Under the pieces are notes generated by a model that worked only from the letters and a program-made list of their open reading frames with translations, was not told the origin of the DNA and did no database searches. DNA of 34,842 nucleotides from Curtobacterium sp. UCD-KPL2560. GTDB taxonomy: Bacteria; Actinomycetota; Actinomycetes; Actinomycetales; Microbacteriaceae. Below, one piece after another: positions 8,136-16,406 of this stretch. The translations under genes and the position numbers were made by a program. The DNA is taken from contig NZ_MCIG01000028.1 in the NCBI RefSeq assembly GCF_001705035.1, forward strand, positions 1-34,842. The letters are read 5' to 3'. Every line of letters starts with the position of its first letter. Position 1 is the stretch's first letter.

Positions 8136-9698
8136 TTGGTCACAGAGATCGCGACCCCGGTCGCCGCGCCCCACGCCCCCACCCCGACGTCGACCGCCCG
8201 CGCGGGCGCCGGCGTCGTCAAGCCCGGGTACGACCCGTCGCTCACCAACGAGGACCTCGCCCCGCTGCGCGAACAGCGCTGGACGAGCTACAACATCTTC
8301 GCGTTCTGGATGTCCGACGTGCACTCGGTCGGCGGGTACGTCACCGCCGGGTCGCTCTTCGCCCTCGGCATCGCGAGCTGGCAGGTCCTCGTCGCCCTCG
8401 TGGTCGGCATCCTGGTCGTGCAGGTGTTCGCGAACCTCGTCGCGAAGCCCTCCCAGCGCACCGGTGTGCCGTACCCGGTGATCAACCGCGCGGTGTTCGG
8501 GGTCCTCGGGGCGAACGTGCCGGCCGTCATCCGCGGGCTCATCGCGATGGCCTGGTACGGCGTGCAGACGTTCCTCGCGGCGCAGTCGCTGAACATCGTG
8601 TTCCTGAAGTTCGTGCCCGGGGCGGCCGGGCTGCTCGAGCCGTCGTTCCTCGGGCTCTCCGCGCTCGGCTGGATCTCGTACGCGATCCTCTGGGTCGCGC
8701 AGGCCGCGCTGTTCTCGATGGGCATGGAGGCGATCAAGCGCTTCATCGACTGGGCCGGCCCCGCCGTCTACGTCGTGATGATCGCGCTCGCCGTGTACCT
8801 GGTCGCCCGGGCCGGCATCGGCAACATCTCGCTCACGCTGCACACCGGCGCCCCGATGTCCTTCGGCGACTCGATCCCGGTGATGCTGTCGGCGGTCGCG
8901 ATCGTCGTGAGCTACTTCTCCGGCCCGATGCTGAACTTCGGCGACTTCTCGCGGTACGGCCGCTCGTTCCGGGCCGTGAAGCGCGGCAACTTCTGGGGCC
9001 TCCCGGTCAACTTCCTGTTCTTCTCGGTGCTCACGGTGCTGTGCGCGAGCGCGACCGTCCCGGTGTTCGGCAAGCTCATCACCGACCCGATCCAGACCGT
9101 GCAGGCGATCGACGCGCCGTTCGCGATCCTGCTCGGTGGCCTGACGTTCGTCACCGCCACCGTCGGCATCAACATCGTCGCGAACTTCATCAGCCCCGCG
9201 TTCGACTTCTCGAACGTGTCCCCGCGCCGGATCAGCTGGCGGACGGGCGGCATGATCGCGGCCGTCGGCTCGGTGCTCCTGACGCCGTGGAACTGGTACG
9301 GCAACGACCAGGCCATCCTCTACACGCTCGGCATCCTCGGGGCCCTGATCGGCCCGCTGTTCGGCATCCTCATCGCCGGGTACTACGTGGTCGCGAAGCA
9401 GCGCGTCGCGGTCGACGACATGTACACGCGGTCGACGACCGGCCGGTACTGGTACCGCGGCGGGTGGAACCCGAACGCCGTCTGGACGCTCGTCGTCGCC
9501 GGGGCCCTGTCGGTCGCGTGCGCGGTGCTGCCGCCGGCGACGGGCGTGTTGCCCTGGCTGAGCAACTACAGCTGGTTCGTCGGCTGCGGGCTCGGGTTCG
9601 TCCTGTTCTGGGCACTCGAGCGCCGGTCGCCGCAGATGCCCGCGCTCGCCGAGGACGACCCGACCGTCGACCACGGGGCCGCCGCCGGGCGGGCCTGA
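8136..9698 (+). CDS. NCS1-family nucleobase/allantoin permease
   Basis: A 520-residue membrane protein with about twelve helices. It contains the NCS1 signatures: an N-terminal soluble part ending in WTSYNIFAFWMSDVHSVGGY, then QRTGVPYPVINRAVFGVLGANVPAVIRG, and FWGLPVNFLFFSVLTV further on. These transporters import allantoin, hydantoins, uracil or cytosine with Na+ or H+. Position at the head of allantoin genes makes allantoin the best guess. The TTG start is chosen because GGAGG lies 5 nt upstream and the conserved part begins about 35 residues later. The 240-nt gap to the next gene suggests partial uncoupling. Confidence 0.87.
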   Translation: MVTEIATPVAAPHAPTPTSTARAGAGVVKPGYDPSLTNEDLAPLREQRWTSYNIFAFWMSDVHSVGGYVTAGSLFALGIASWQVLVALVVGILVVQVFANLVAKPSQRTGVPYPVINRAVFGVLGANVPAVIRGLIAMAWYGVQTFLAAQSLNIVFLKFVPGAAGLLEPSFLGLSALGWISYAILWVAQAALFSMGMEAIKRFIDWAGPAVYVVMIALAVYLVARAGIGNISLTLHTGAPMSFGDSIPVMLSAVAIVVSYFSGPMLNFGDFSRYGRSFRAVKRGNFWGLPVNFLFFSVLTVLCASATVPVFGKLITDPIQTVQAIDAPFAILLGGLTFVTATVGINIVANFISPAFDFSNVSPRRISWRTGGMIAAVGSVLLTPWNWYGNDQAILYTLGILGALIGPLFGILIAGYYVVAKQRVAVDDMYTRSTTGRYWYRGGWNPNAVWTLVVAGALSVACAVLPPATGVLPWLSNYSWFVGCGLGFVLFWALERRSPQMPALAEDDPTVDHGAAAGRA

Positions 9699-9938
9699 CG
9701 GAGGGCGGGCGGCGCCCGGGACGGTCGTCGCCCGCCTCGTCGCCAGGGCGGTCGCGACGGTCGCGGCGGTCGCGATGGTTCCTCCACAGGCCGTGTGCCG
9801 CCAGTCACCGTCCACAGGACCCGCGATCGGTCCGGGAGGCGCTCGTCGCCTCCGCCACGCTGGTCGCGATCCCGTCCACCCGCTCCACTGCTCCACTGCT
9901 CCTCCGCCGCTCCACCGCTCCACCCCGGAAGGACCCCG
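9699..9938 (+). other. Spacer between permease and racemase genes: hairpins and short repeats
   Basis: Contains a hairpin right after the permease stop (9704-9711 with 9729-9736), three GGTCGCG-like units near 9750-9775, two TCCACAGG motifs 28 bp apart (9783 and 9811), a second hairpin (9835-9841 with 9847-9853) and GCTCCAC repeats (about 9880-9925). The hairpins could attenuate read-through into the catabolic genes. No convincing promoter was found. Confidence 0.5.
9704..9736 (+). terminator. Hairpin after the permease gene
   Basis: GGCGGGCG at 9704-9711 pairs with CGCCCGCC at 9729-9736. It may be a partial terminator, because the downstream genes read the same way. Confidence 0.4.
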
Positions 9939-10703
9939 ATGCGCATCCGCGTCGTCAACCCCAACACCACCGCCGCCATGACCGCGGCCGTCGGCCGCGC
10001 AGCGGCGGCGGTCGCCGCCCCCGGCACCGTCGTCGAGGCCGTGCACCCCACGATGGGCCCGGCCTCGATCGAGAGCCACTACGAGGAGGCGCTCGCGGTC
10101 CCCGGGCTGCTCGAACAGGTCGCCCGCGGTGAGCAGGAGGGCGTCGACGCGTACGTCGTCGCGTGCTTCGGCGACCCCGGACTCGACGCCGCGCGGGAGC
10201 TCGCGTCCGGGCCGGTGGTCGGCATCGCCGAGGCCGGGTACCACGCGGCGGCGATGCTCGGCCGGCGCTTCGGCGTGGTCACGACCCTGGAGCGCACGAC
10301 CGGGCGCGCGTGGGAGCTCGCCGGACGGTACGGCTTCGCGTCCCTCGTGACGGAGGTGCGCGCGTGCGAGGTCCCGGTCCTCGCGCTCGACGACCCGGCG
10401 TCCGGCGCCCGGGACCTCGTCATCGAGCACTGCCGGGCCGTGGTCGCCGGTGGTGCCGACGCCGTCGTCCTCGGCTGCGCGGGCATGGCGTCGTTCTGCG
10501 CCGAGGTGTCCCGTGCGATCGGTGCCCCGGTCGTCGACGGCGTCGCCGCGGCGACCGTGCTGGCCGAGTCCCTGGTGCGCCTCGGGCTGCGGACCGGCAA
10601 GCGGGGCGAGTACGCCGAGCCGCCGCGCAAGCCGATGGCCGGACTGCTCGCCGGGTTCGAGCGCGCGGGGACGACGGGCGCGACGGTCGGGGCGGCGGCG
10701 TGA
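9939..10703 (+). CDS. Aspartate/glutamate/hydantoin racemase family; likely allantoin racemase
   Basis: A 254-residue protein of the Asp/Glu/hydantoin racemase family. It starts with the typical MRIRVVNPNTT and has the two catalytic cysteines C76 (VVACFGDPGL) and C180 (VVLGCAGMASF), each at the end of a core strand. In HpxA/HyuE-type enzymes these two cysteines remove and add the alpha proton of hydantoins or allantoin. Directly before allantoinase, it most likely interconverts R- and S-allantoin so that one enantioselective enzyme can use both. The ATG follows GGAAGG by 7 nt; longer readings have a low-complexity N-terminus. Its stop overlaps the GTG of the next gene. Confidence 0.85.
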   Translation: MRIRVVNPNTTAAMTAAVGRAAAAVAAPGTVVEAVHPTMGPASIESHYEEALAVPGLLEQVARGEQEGVDAYVVACFGDPGLDAARELASGPVVGIAEAGYHAAAMLGRRFGVVTTLERTTGRAWELAGRYGFASLVTEVRACEVPVLALDDPASGARDLVIEHCRAVVAGGADAVVLGCAGMASFCAEVSRAIGAPVVDGVAAATVLAESLVRLGLRTGKRGEYAEPPRKPMAGLLAGFERAGTTGATVGAAA

Positions 10704-12112
10704 CGCGCCTCCCGGCCGACCTGGTGCTGCGCGCGCACCGGGCGTGGGTCGACGGAGCGTTCCGACCGGCTGCGGTCGTCGTCCGGGACGGACGCGTCGA
10801 CGCGGTCCTGCCCGTCGACGCCGAGGTCGCGGCGGTCACCGACCGCACCGTGCCGGACGTCCAGGTGCTCCTGCCCGGGCTCGTCGACACGCACGTGCAC
10901 GTCAACGAACCCGGCCGCACCGAGTGGGAGGGCTTCGCGTCGGCGACCCGCGCCGCCGCGCTCGGCGGGGTCACCACCATCGTCGACATGCCGCTGAACT
11001 CGATCCCCGCCACGGTCGACGTCGACGCCCTCACGGTCAAGCGCGCGAGCGCAGACGGCCGGGTGGCGGTCGACGTCGGGTTCTGGGGCGGCGCGGTGCC
11101 CGCGAACGCCGGAGCGCTCGCCGACCTGCACGACGCCGGGGTGTTCGGCTTCAAGTGCTTCACGGCGCCGTCGGGCGTCGACGAGTTCCCGCACCTCGAC
11201 CCGGAGCAGCTGCGGGCCGCGATCGCCGAGGTCGCGTCGATCGACGCGCTGCTCATCGTGCACGCCGAGGACCCGGACCACCTCGTCCCGCACGACGCGC
11301 TCGGGGGCCGCTACGAGGACTTCCTGGCGACCCGCCCGCCGGCTGCCGAGCGGTCGGCGATCGGCCGGGTGGTCGGCGGTGCGCGCGCGACCGGTGCGCG
11401 GGTGCACGTCCTGCACCTGTCCGACGCGGGCGCGCTGCCGATGATCCGGGCCGCCAGGGACGAGGGCGTCCGGATCACCGCCGAGACCTGTCCGCACTAC
11501 CTGGCGTTCGCCGCCGACGCGATCCCGGACGGTGCGACCGAGTACAAGTGCTGTCCGCCGATCCGCGACGACGCGAACCGCGACGCGCTCTGGCAGGGGC
11601 TCCTCGACGGGACGATCTCGTGCGTCGTGACCGACCACTCGCCGTCCACGGCCGACCTGAAGACCGACGACTGGGGGCTCGCCTGGGGCGGGATCGCCGG
11701 CCTGCAGGTCGGGTTCCGCGCCGTGTGGACCGAGGCGTCGCGGCGGGGGATCCCGCTCGAGACCGTCGTGCCGTGGTTCACGACCGGTCCCGCCGACCTC
11801 GTCGGCCTGTCCGACCGTGGGCGGATCGCGGAGGGTGCCGTCGCACACCTCGCGGTGTTCGACCCCGCCGCCACGGGCGTCGTCGACGTCACGGCGCTCG
11901 AGCACCGCAACCCGGTGTCGGCCTTCGCCGGGCACCGCACGCTCGGATCGGTGACCGAGACGTGGCTGCGCGGCGAACTCGTCGCGACCGCCGCCTCCGG
12001 TGTGACCGCCGTCCGCGGGGCGCTGCTCGACCGACCCGGCGCGGGCACCACCCCGCAACACGTCCGTAACGAACGTTCCGGTAGCGTTGTTCTCGGAACG
12101 GAGGCACCATGA
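10700..12112 (+). CDS. allB: Allantoinase
   Basis: A 470-residue cyclic amidohydrolase that opens the hydantoin ring of allantoin to give allantoate. The binuclear metal site is complete: H65 and H67 in DTHVHVNEPGRTEWEG, the carboxylated lysine K152 in FGFKCFTAP, H188 in IVHAED, H239 in LHLSDA and D312 in VVTDHSPS. The sequence around H65 is allantoinase-like rather than dihydroorotase-like. It overlaps the racemase stop by GTGA and the next gene by ATGA. Its last 20 or so codons run through an apparent internal promoter for the aminotransferase, and the C-terminal tail looks unconserved. Confidence 0.92.
   Translation: MTRLPADLVLRAHRAWVDGAFRPAAVVVRDGRVDAVLPVDAEVAAVTDRTVPDVQVLLPGLVDTHVHVNEPGRTEWEGFASATRAAALGGVTTIVDMPLNSIPATVDVDALTVKRASADGRVAVDVGFWGGAVPANAGALADLHDAGVFGFKCFTAPSGVDEFPHLDPEQLRAAIAEVASIDALLIVHAEDPDHLVPHDALGGRYEDFLATRPPAAERSAIGRVVGGARATGARVHVLHLSDAGALPMIRAARDEGVRITAETCPHYLAFAADAIPDGATEYKCCPPIRDDANRDALWQGLLDGTISCVVTDHSPSTADLKTDDWGLAWGGIAGLQVGFRAVWTEASRRGIPLETVVPWFTTGPADLVGLSDRGRIAEGAVAHLAVFDPAATGVVDVTALEHRNPVSAFAGHRTLGSVTETWLRGELVATAASGVTAVRGALLDRPGAGTTPQHVRNERSGSVVLGTEAP
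12071..12100. promoter_or_regulatory. Candidate operator with GAACGTTCC and GGAACG
   Basis: GAACGTTCC (12071-12079) and GGAACG (12095-12100) flank the hexamer TAGCGT. The half-sites match the palindrome at 8005-8018. It lies inside the end of the allantoinase gene. Confidence 0.4.
12082..12087 (+). promoter_or_regulatory. Possible internal -10 element before the aminotransferase gene
   Basis: TAGCGT, followed by GGAACGGAGG and the ATG at 12109, would give a short leader of about 15 nt and separate expression of the last three genes. Confidence 0.35.
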
Positions 12113-13425
12113 CGCAGCCAGTGAACCCGCCTGCCCGACTCCTGATGGGCCCGGGACCGATCGACGCCGACCCGCGGGTGCTCCGCGCGATGGCGACGCC
12201 GCTCGTCGGGCAGTACGACCCGTGGATGACCGGCACGATGACCGCGACGCAGGCGCTGTACCGGCAGGTGTTCGGGACCGCGAACGAGGCGACGGTGCTC
12301 GTCGACGGCACGTCCCGCGCCGGCATCGAGGCGGCGCTCGTGTCCCTGCTGGCACCGGGGGACCGCGTGCTCGTCCCGGTGTTCGGCCGCTTCGGGCACC
12401 TCCTCGTCGAGATCGCCACGCGCGCCGGCGCCGAGGTGCACACCATCGAGACCGAGTGGGGTCAGGTGTTCCCGCCGTCCGTCGTCGAGGACGCCGTGCG
12501 CCGGGTGCGGCCGAAGGTCCTCGCGGTCGTGCAGGGCGACACGTCCACCACGATGAACCAGCCGCTCGACGAGCTCGGGGCGATCTGCGAGCGGTACGGC
12601 GCGCTGCTGTACACCGACGCCACCGCCTCGGTCGGCGGGAACCCGCTCGAGGTCGACGCGTGGGGGATCGACGCCGCGACCGCCGGCCTGCAGAAGTGCC
12701 TCGGCGGTCCGTCCGGCTCGGCGCCGCTCACGCTGTCGCCGCGGGCCGTCGCCGTCGTCGAGGGGCGCCGCAGCGTCGAGGCCGGCATCCGCGAGGCCGA
12801 CGACGTCGTGTCCGACGACCCGATCCGGTCGAACTACCTCGACCTCGCGATGATCCTCGACTACTGGGGGCCGCGGCGGCTGAACCACCACACCGAGGCC
12901 GCCTCGATGCTCTACGCGGCGAACGAGTGCGCCCGGATCCTGCTCGAGGAGGGCAAGGACGCCGCGGTGCTGCGGCACGCGACCGCCGGACGGGCGATGA
13001 CCTCCGGCGTCCAGGCCCTCGGGCTCACGGTGTTCGGCGACCAGGCGCACAAGATGCACAACGTCGTCGCCGTCGAGATCCCCGACGGCGTGGTGGGCGA
13101 CGCCGTCCGCACCGCGATGCTCGAGGACCACGGGATCGAGATCGGCACCTCGTTCGGGCCCCTGCACGGGCGGGTGTGGCGGATCGGCACGATGGGCTTC
13201 AACGCGCGGAAGGACGCCGTCGTGACGACGCTCGCCGCGCTCGAGCACACGCTGCGCCGCGCCGGCCACGCCGTGCCGCAGGGTGCCGGGGTGGACGCCG
13301 CGCTCGACGTCTACGCGGGTGTCGTCGCCGCCCCGGAGCCGACCGGTCCGGAGCCGACCGGTGCGGTCGCCCCGCCCGCCTCGGCGGCGCAGGCGGCGGT
13401 CGCCGCTCCGGCGGTGTCCGCGTGA
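12109..13425 (+). CDS. pucG: (S)-Ureidoglycine-glyoxylate aminotransferase, PucG-like
   Basis: A 438-residue class V PLP aminotransferase. The PLP lysine is K196 in AGLQKCLGGPSGSAP, the context seen in PucG and in alanine/serine-glyoxylate aminotransferases. The N-terminal LLMGPGPIDADPRVLRAM is the family opening. PucG moves the amino group of (S)-ureidoglycine, made by allantoate amidohydrolase, to glyoxylate to give glycine and oxalurate; an alanine-glyoxylate activity is the alternative. The cluster with allB and allC favours the purine role. The last 30 or so residues are a Pro/Ala/Thr-rich tail with the unit GPEPTG, absent from the core family. A GGAACGGAGG ribosome site precedes the ATG. 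Confidence 0.86.
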   Translation: MTQPVNPPARLLMGPGPIDADPRVLRAMATPLVGQYDPWMTGTMTATQALYRQVFGTANEATVLVDGTSRAGIEAALVSLLAPGDRVLVPVFGRFGHLLVEIATRAGAEVHTIETEWGQVFPPSVVEDAVRRVRPKVLAVVQGDTSTTMNQPLDELGAICERYGALLYTDATASVGGNPLEVDAWGIDAATAGLQKCLGGPSGSAPLTLSPRAVAVVEGRRSVEAGIREADDVVSDDPIRSNYLDLAMILDYWGPRRLNHHTEAASMLYAANECARILLEEGKDAAVLRHATAGRAMTSGVQALGLTVFGDQAHKMHNVVAVEIPDGVVGDAVRTAMLEDHGIEIGTSFGPLHGRVWRIGTMGFNARKDAVVTTLAALEHTLRRAGHAVPQGAGVDAALDVYAGVVAAPEPTGPEPTGAVAPPASAAQAAVAAPAVSA

Positions 13426-14744
13426 GCCCCCGGACGGCCACCGTGCCGGTTGCGAGCCGCCGTGCGCTCGCCGACGCCGCGACGGTCGTGCGCTGGTGCG
13501 ACACGCTCGCCGCCGTGTCCCAGGACCCGGACCGGATCACCCGCGTGTACCTGTCACCCGAGCACGCCCAGGTCGACGCGATCGTCGCCGGGTGGATGCG
13601 CGACGCCGGACTCGAGACGTGGCAGGACGCCGCCGGCAACCTGCACGGCCGAGTCGCGGGCGCCGCGCCGGACGCACCCGTGCTGCTGCTCGGCTCGCAC
13701 CTCGACACCGTGGTCGACGCCGGGCGCTACGACGGTGTCGTCGGGGTCCTCATGGCGATCCGCACGGTCGCCCGGCTCGTCGAGGGCGGACCGCTGCCGT
13801 TCGCGCTCGAGGTGATCGCGTTCTCCGACGAGGAGGGCACCCGGTTCGGCAAGGCGCTCCTCGGGTCCTCGGCGGTCGCCGGGGTCTGGGACGACGGGTG
13901 GTGGGACCTCGTGGACGGCGACGGTGTCACGCTGCGCCAGGCGTTCACCGACTTCGGGCTCGACCCCGCCCGCGTCGGCGAGGCAGCCGTCCGGCCCGAG
14001 CAGCTCGTCGGGTACCTCGAGGCGCACATCGAGCAGGGCCCCTGGCTCGAGCAGGCCGGGCAGGCGCTCGGCGTCGTCACGAGCATCGCGAGCGCCCGAC
14101 GGTTCTCGGTCGAGGTCGTCGGCGAGGCCCGGCACGCCGGCGGGACCCCGTACGAGCGCCGCCACGACGCGCTGCTCGCCGCTGCCGAGGCGGCGCTCGC
14201 CGTCGAACGGATCTGCCGTGCCGAACAGCACGTCGGCACCGTCGGCACGATGACCGTCGAACCGGGCGCCGTGAACGTCGTGCCCGGCCTCGCCCGGTTC
14301 GGGGTCGACCTGCGCGGTGAGTTCGACGAGGGCCGCGACCGCGTGTGGGATGCGATCACCGACGCCTTCGACGAGATCGCCGCACGCCGTGGCGTCACCG
14401 TCACCCCGACCGAGGTGCACCGCGCGCCCGCCGTGTTCTGCGCCGAGCGGCTCACCGACGCCGTGCGGGCCGGGATCACCGCGACGGGGGAGTCCGCGCC
14501 CGCCGAGCTGTTCTCCCGCGCCGGCCACGACGCCATGTCCCTCGGGCTGGTCACCGACGTGGCGATGCTCTTCCTCCGCAACCCGGACGGCATCAGCCAC
14601 CACCCGGACGAGTTCGTGTCGGAGGACGACGTCGCACTCGGGCTCGACGCGCTCGCGGTGGCGGTCGAGCGGATCGCGGACGACCGCGGTGCCGGTGCCG
14701 GTGCCCGCGCCGAGCGCGCCGCCGACCGCGGGGCCACCTCGTGA
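13422..14744 (+). CDS. allC: Allantoate amidohydrolase (M20-family Zn/Mn amidohydrolase)
   Basis: A 440-residue dinuclear amidohydrolase of the AllC/N-carbamoyl-amino-acid hydrolase group. The first metal ligands are seen in GSHLDTVVDAGRYDGVVG (H93 and D104), the catalytic and bridging glutamates in SDEEGTRFG (137-138), and later histidines in EARHAGGTPYERRHDA and SHHPDEF. The enzyme releases ammonia and CO2 from allantoate to form (S)-ureidoglycine, the substrate of the preceding gene product. N-carbamoyl-amino-acid hydrolase is the alternative, made less likely by the neighbours. GTGA overlaps join it to genes on both sides. The C-terminal 20 residues are Ala/Arg/Gly-rich and unconserved. 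Confidence 0.88.
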   Translation: MSPRTATVPVASRRALADAATVVRWCDTLAAVSQDPDRITRVYLSPEHAQVDAIVAGWMRDAGLETWQDAAGNLHGRVAGAAPDAPVLLLGSHLDTVVDAGRYDGVVGVLMAIRTVARLVEGGPLPFALEVIAFSDEEGTRFGKALLGSSAVAGVWDDGWWDLVDGDGVTLRQAFTDFGLDPARVGEAAVRPEQLVGYLEAHIEQGPWLEQAGQALGVVTSIASARRFSVEVVGEARHAGGTPYERRHDALLAAAEAALAVERICRAEQHVGTVGTMTVEPGAVNVVPGLARFGVDLRGEFDEGRDRVWDAITDAFDEIAARRGVTVTPTEVHRAPAVFCAERLTDAVRAGITATGESAPAELFSRAGHDAMSLGLVTDVAMLFLRNPDGISHHPDEFVSEDDVALGLDALAVAVERIADDRGAGAGARAERAADRGATS

Positions 14745-15574
14745 GCCCCGCCGTGCAGGACGTCCGCGCCCGGGTCGACGCCGTCTGGGACCGCCTGTCG
14801 CCGGCCGAGCGCCGCGTCGCCGCCATGGTCCGCCACGACCCGGAGCTCCTGCTCGTCGGGACGTCGGCCGAGCTGGCGGCCGAGTCGGGCACCTCGAAGG
14901 CCACCGTCTCCCGGCTCGTCCGGTCCCTCGGCTTCCAGGACGCCGCCGAGGCACGTCAGGAGCTCATGTCGGCACGCGGCAACGGGCTGCCGTGGGCCGC
15001 GGAGGACGCCGCACACGTCGACCAGCGTGCCGTCGAGGCCCGCAACCTCGACGCCGCGTTCGCCTCGCTCGCCCGTGCCGACCGGGTCCGGTTGGCGCGA
15101 CGGATCGTCCGGGCGCACCGGGTGCTCGTCTTCGGGGAGCGTGCGGCGCACCCCGTGGCGATGCAGCTCCGATCGCAGCTCGCGCAGGTCCGTCCCGACG
15201 TCCGGATCGGACCGGCACCCGGGCAGCGGCTCGGCGAGGAGGTCGCCGACCTCGACCGCCGCGACCTCGTCGTGCTGGTCACCGTCCGGCGGCACGCGGC
15301 CGGCGCGGCCGGGCTCGTGCGGCACTGCGTGTCGACCGGTGCCGACGTCGTGGTGCTCGGCGACCCGACGGCCGCCGTGATCGCCGCGCCCGCCGCCACC
15401 GCGGTGCTGTGCCCCGTCGACTCGCCGTCGGCGTTCGACTCGATGTCGGCGATGTTCGCCGTCGTCGCGGCCATCGCGAACGACGTCTACGAGGCGGCGG
15501 GTCCGGCGGGGCGTGCCCGTGTCGAGGCGGTCGCGGCGGCGTACGACACCCTCGGGGAGCTCGCCGCCTCGTGA
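14741..15574 (+). CDS. MurR/RpiR-family transcriptional regulator
   Basis: A 277-residue protein with an N-terminal RpiR helix-turn-helix (LSPAERRVAAMV...SAELAAESGTSKATVSRLVRSLGF, residues about 16-70) and a C-terminal SIS domain (residues about 110-260) with the LVFGERAAHPVAMQL opening strand and loop. SIS domains in this family bind sugar phosphates or other small effectors. As the last gene of the allantoin operon, overlapping allC by GTGA, it is the likely local regulator. RpiR-family regulators control purine and allantoin genes in other bacteria (for example HpxU in Klebsiella). The target site is unknown; the GGAACG palindromes are candidates. Confidence 0.88.
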   Translation: MSPAVQDVRARVDAVWDRLSPAERRVAAMVRHDPELLLVGTSAELAAESGTSKATVSRLVRSLGFQDAAEARQELMSARGNGLPWAAEDAAHVDQRAVEARNLDAAFASLARADRVRLARRIVRAHRVLVFGERAAHPVAMQLRSQLAQVRPDVRIGPAPGQRLGEEVADLDRRDLVVLVTVRRHAAGAAGLVRHCVSTGADVVVLGDPTAAVIAAPAATAVLCPVDSPSAFDSMSAMFAVVAAIANDVYEAAGPAGRARVEAVAAAYDTLGELAAS

Positions 15575-15606
15575 CGGTGCCGCCCGGACACCGACCGTCC
15601 GCGGAG

Positions 15607-15645
15607 CGCGGCGGTCCCGTGGACGCACGGACGTGGTCCGCCGCG
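15607..15645 (+). terminator. Hairpin after the allantoin operon
   Basis: CGCGGCGG (15607-15614) pairs with CCGCCGCG (15638-15645). It lies 33 nt after the regulator's stop and before the next promoter. Confidence 0.4.
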
Positions 15646-15678
15646 GCGGGGCGGTGGGACCGACACCCGGCAGGCCGC

Positions 15679-15684
15679 GATACT
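15679..15684 (+). promoter_or_regulatory. -10 element, leaderless cysteine hydrolase gene
   Basis: GATACT lies 6 nt before the GTG at 15691. Confidence 0.6.
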
Positions 15685-15690
15685 CGTGAC

Positions 15691-16230
15691 GTGACCCGTG
15701 CCCTCGTCCTCGTCGACATCCAGCGTGACTACTTCCCCGGAGGAGCGTTCCCCCTCGTCGAGCCCGAGGCCGCGGCCACCGCAGCCAGGACGGTCCTCGA
15801 CGCGTTCCGGGCGTCCGGTGAGCTGGTCGTGCACGTCTTCCACGTCAGTACGGACCCCGAGGCGACGTTCTTCCGCCCCGGGACGGCGGGGGTGGCGTTC
15901 CACCCGACCGTCGCACCGGTCGAGGGTGAGGTCGTGCTCGAGAAGCACCACCCGAACAGCTTCATCGACACCGGTCTCCGGGACGTCCTCGACGACGCCG
16001 ACGTCACCGAACTGGTCATCGTGGGCATGATGAGCAGCATGTGCATCGACTCGACCACCCGAGCGGCGCACGAGCTCGGGTACCGCAACACCGTGGTCGC
16101 GGACGCCTGTGCGGCACCGGACCTGCGGCTCGGGGACACGACCGTCCCCGGTGCGGCCGTGCACGCCGCCTTCATGGCAGCCCTCGACGGCAGCTTCGGG
16201 ACCGTGACCACGAGCAGCTCCCTGACCTGA
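15691..16230 (+). CDS. Isochorismatase-like cysteine hydrolase
   Basis: A 179-residue protein of the isochorismatase/nicotinamidase superfamily. The catalytic triad is clear: D9 in LVDIQRDYFPGG, K85 in VVLEKHHPNSF and C118 in GMMSSMCIDSTTRAAHELGY. Substrates of the family include nicotinamide, isochorismate, ureidoacrylate and N-carbamoylsarcosine. Proximity to allantoin genes makes a carbamoyl/ureido substrate conceivable, but it has its own promoter and a terminator-like hairpin before it. The last codons (SSSLT and stop) are the first unit of a 38-bp tandem repeat that continues beyond the gene. The GTG start is fixed by the hexamer GATACT 6 nt upstream. Confidence 0.88.
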   Translation: MTRALVLVDIQRDYFPGGAFPLVEPEAAATAARTVLDAFRASGELVVHVFHVSTDPEATFFRPGTAGVAFHPTVAPVEGEVVLEKHHPNSFIDTGLRDVLDDADVTELVIVGMMSSMCIDSTTRAAHELGYRNTVVADACAAPDLRLGDTTVPGAAVHAAFMAALDGSFGTVTTSSSLT

Positions 16231-16366
16231 CCGGCACGGCAGGCCGCGCAGCCAGCTCCCTGACCTGACCGGCACGGCAGGCCGCGCAGCCAGCTCCCTG
16301 ACCTGACCGGCACGGCACGCCGCGCAGCCAGTTCCCTGACCTGACCGGCACGGCACGCCGCGCAGC
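16215..16366. repeat. 38-bp tandem repeat, four copies, starting inside a gene
   Basis: Units begin at 16215, 16253, 16291 and 16329. Units 1 and 2 are identical; units 3 and 4 differ at one or two positions. The first unit holds the last five codons and stop of the cysteine hydrolase gene, so each copy repeats CAGCTCCCTGACCTGA or a near variant. It fills most of the gap to the convergent response regulator gene. It is unlike a CRISPR because there are no spacers. Confidence 0.92.
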
Positions 16367-16406
16367 CGGAGATCCCCGCTCGCGCGCTCCTCGACGGCGG
16401 CCTCCC

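Noticed and set aside
9783-9818. DnaA boxes or an origin (two TCCACAGG motifs)
   Set aside because: Only partial matches to TTATCCACA, only two copies, and no dnaA, dnaN or recF nearby.
6993-10430. An 1145-codon minus-strand open frame across VIT, VOC and NCS1 genes
   Set aside because: It crosses three genes with clear families on both strands; low-complexity, charged, no motifs.
16215-16366. CRISPR array
   Set aside because: The 38-bp units are directly adjacent with no spacers, and there are no cas genes. The 29-bp and 59-bp tandem repeats are rejected for the same reason.
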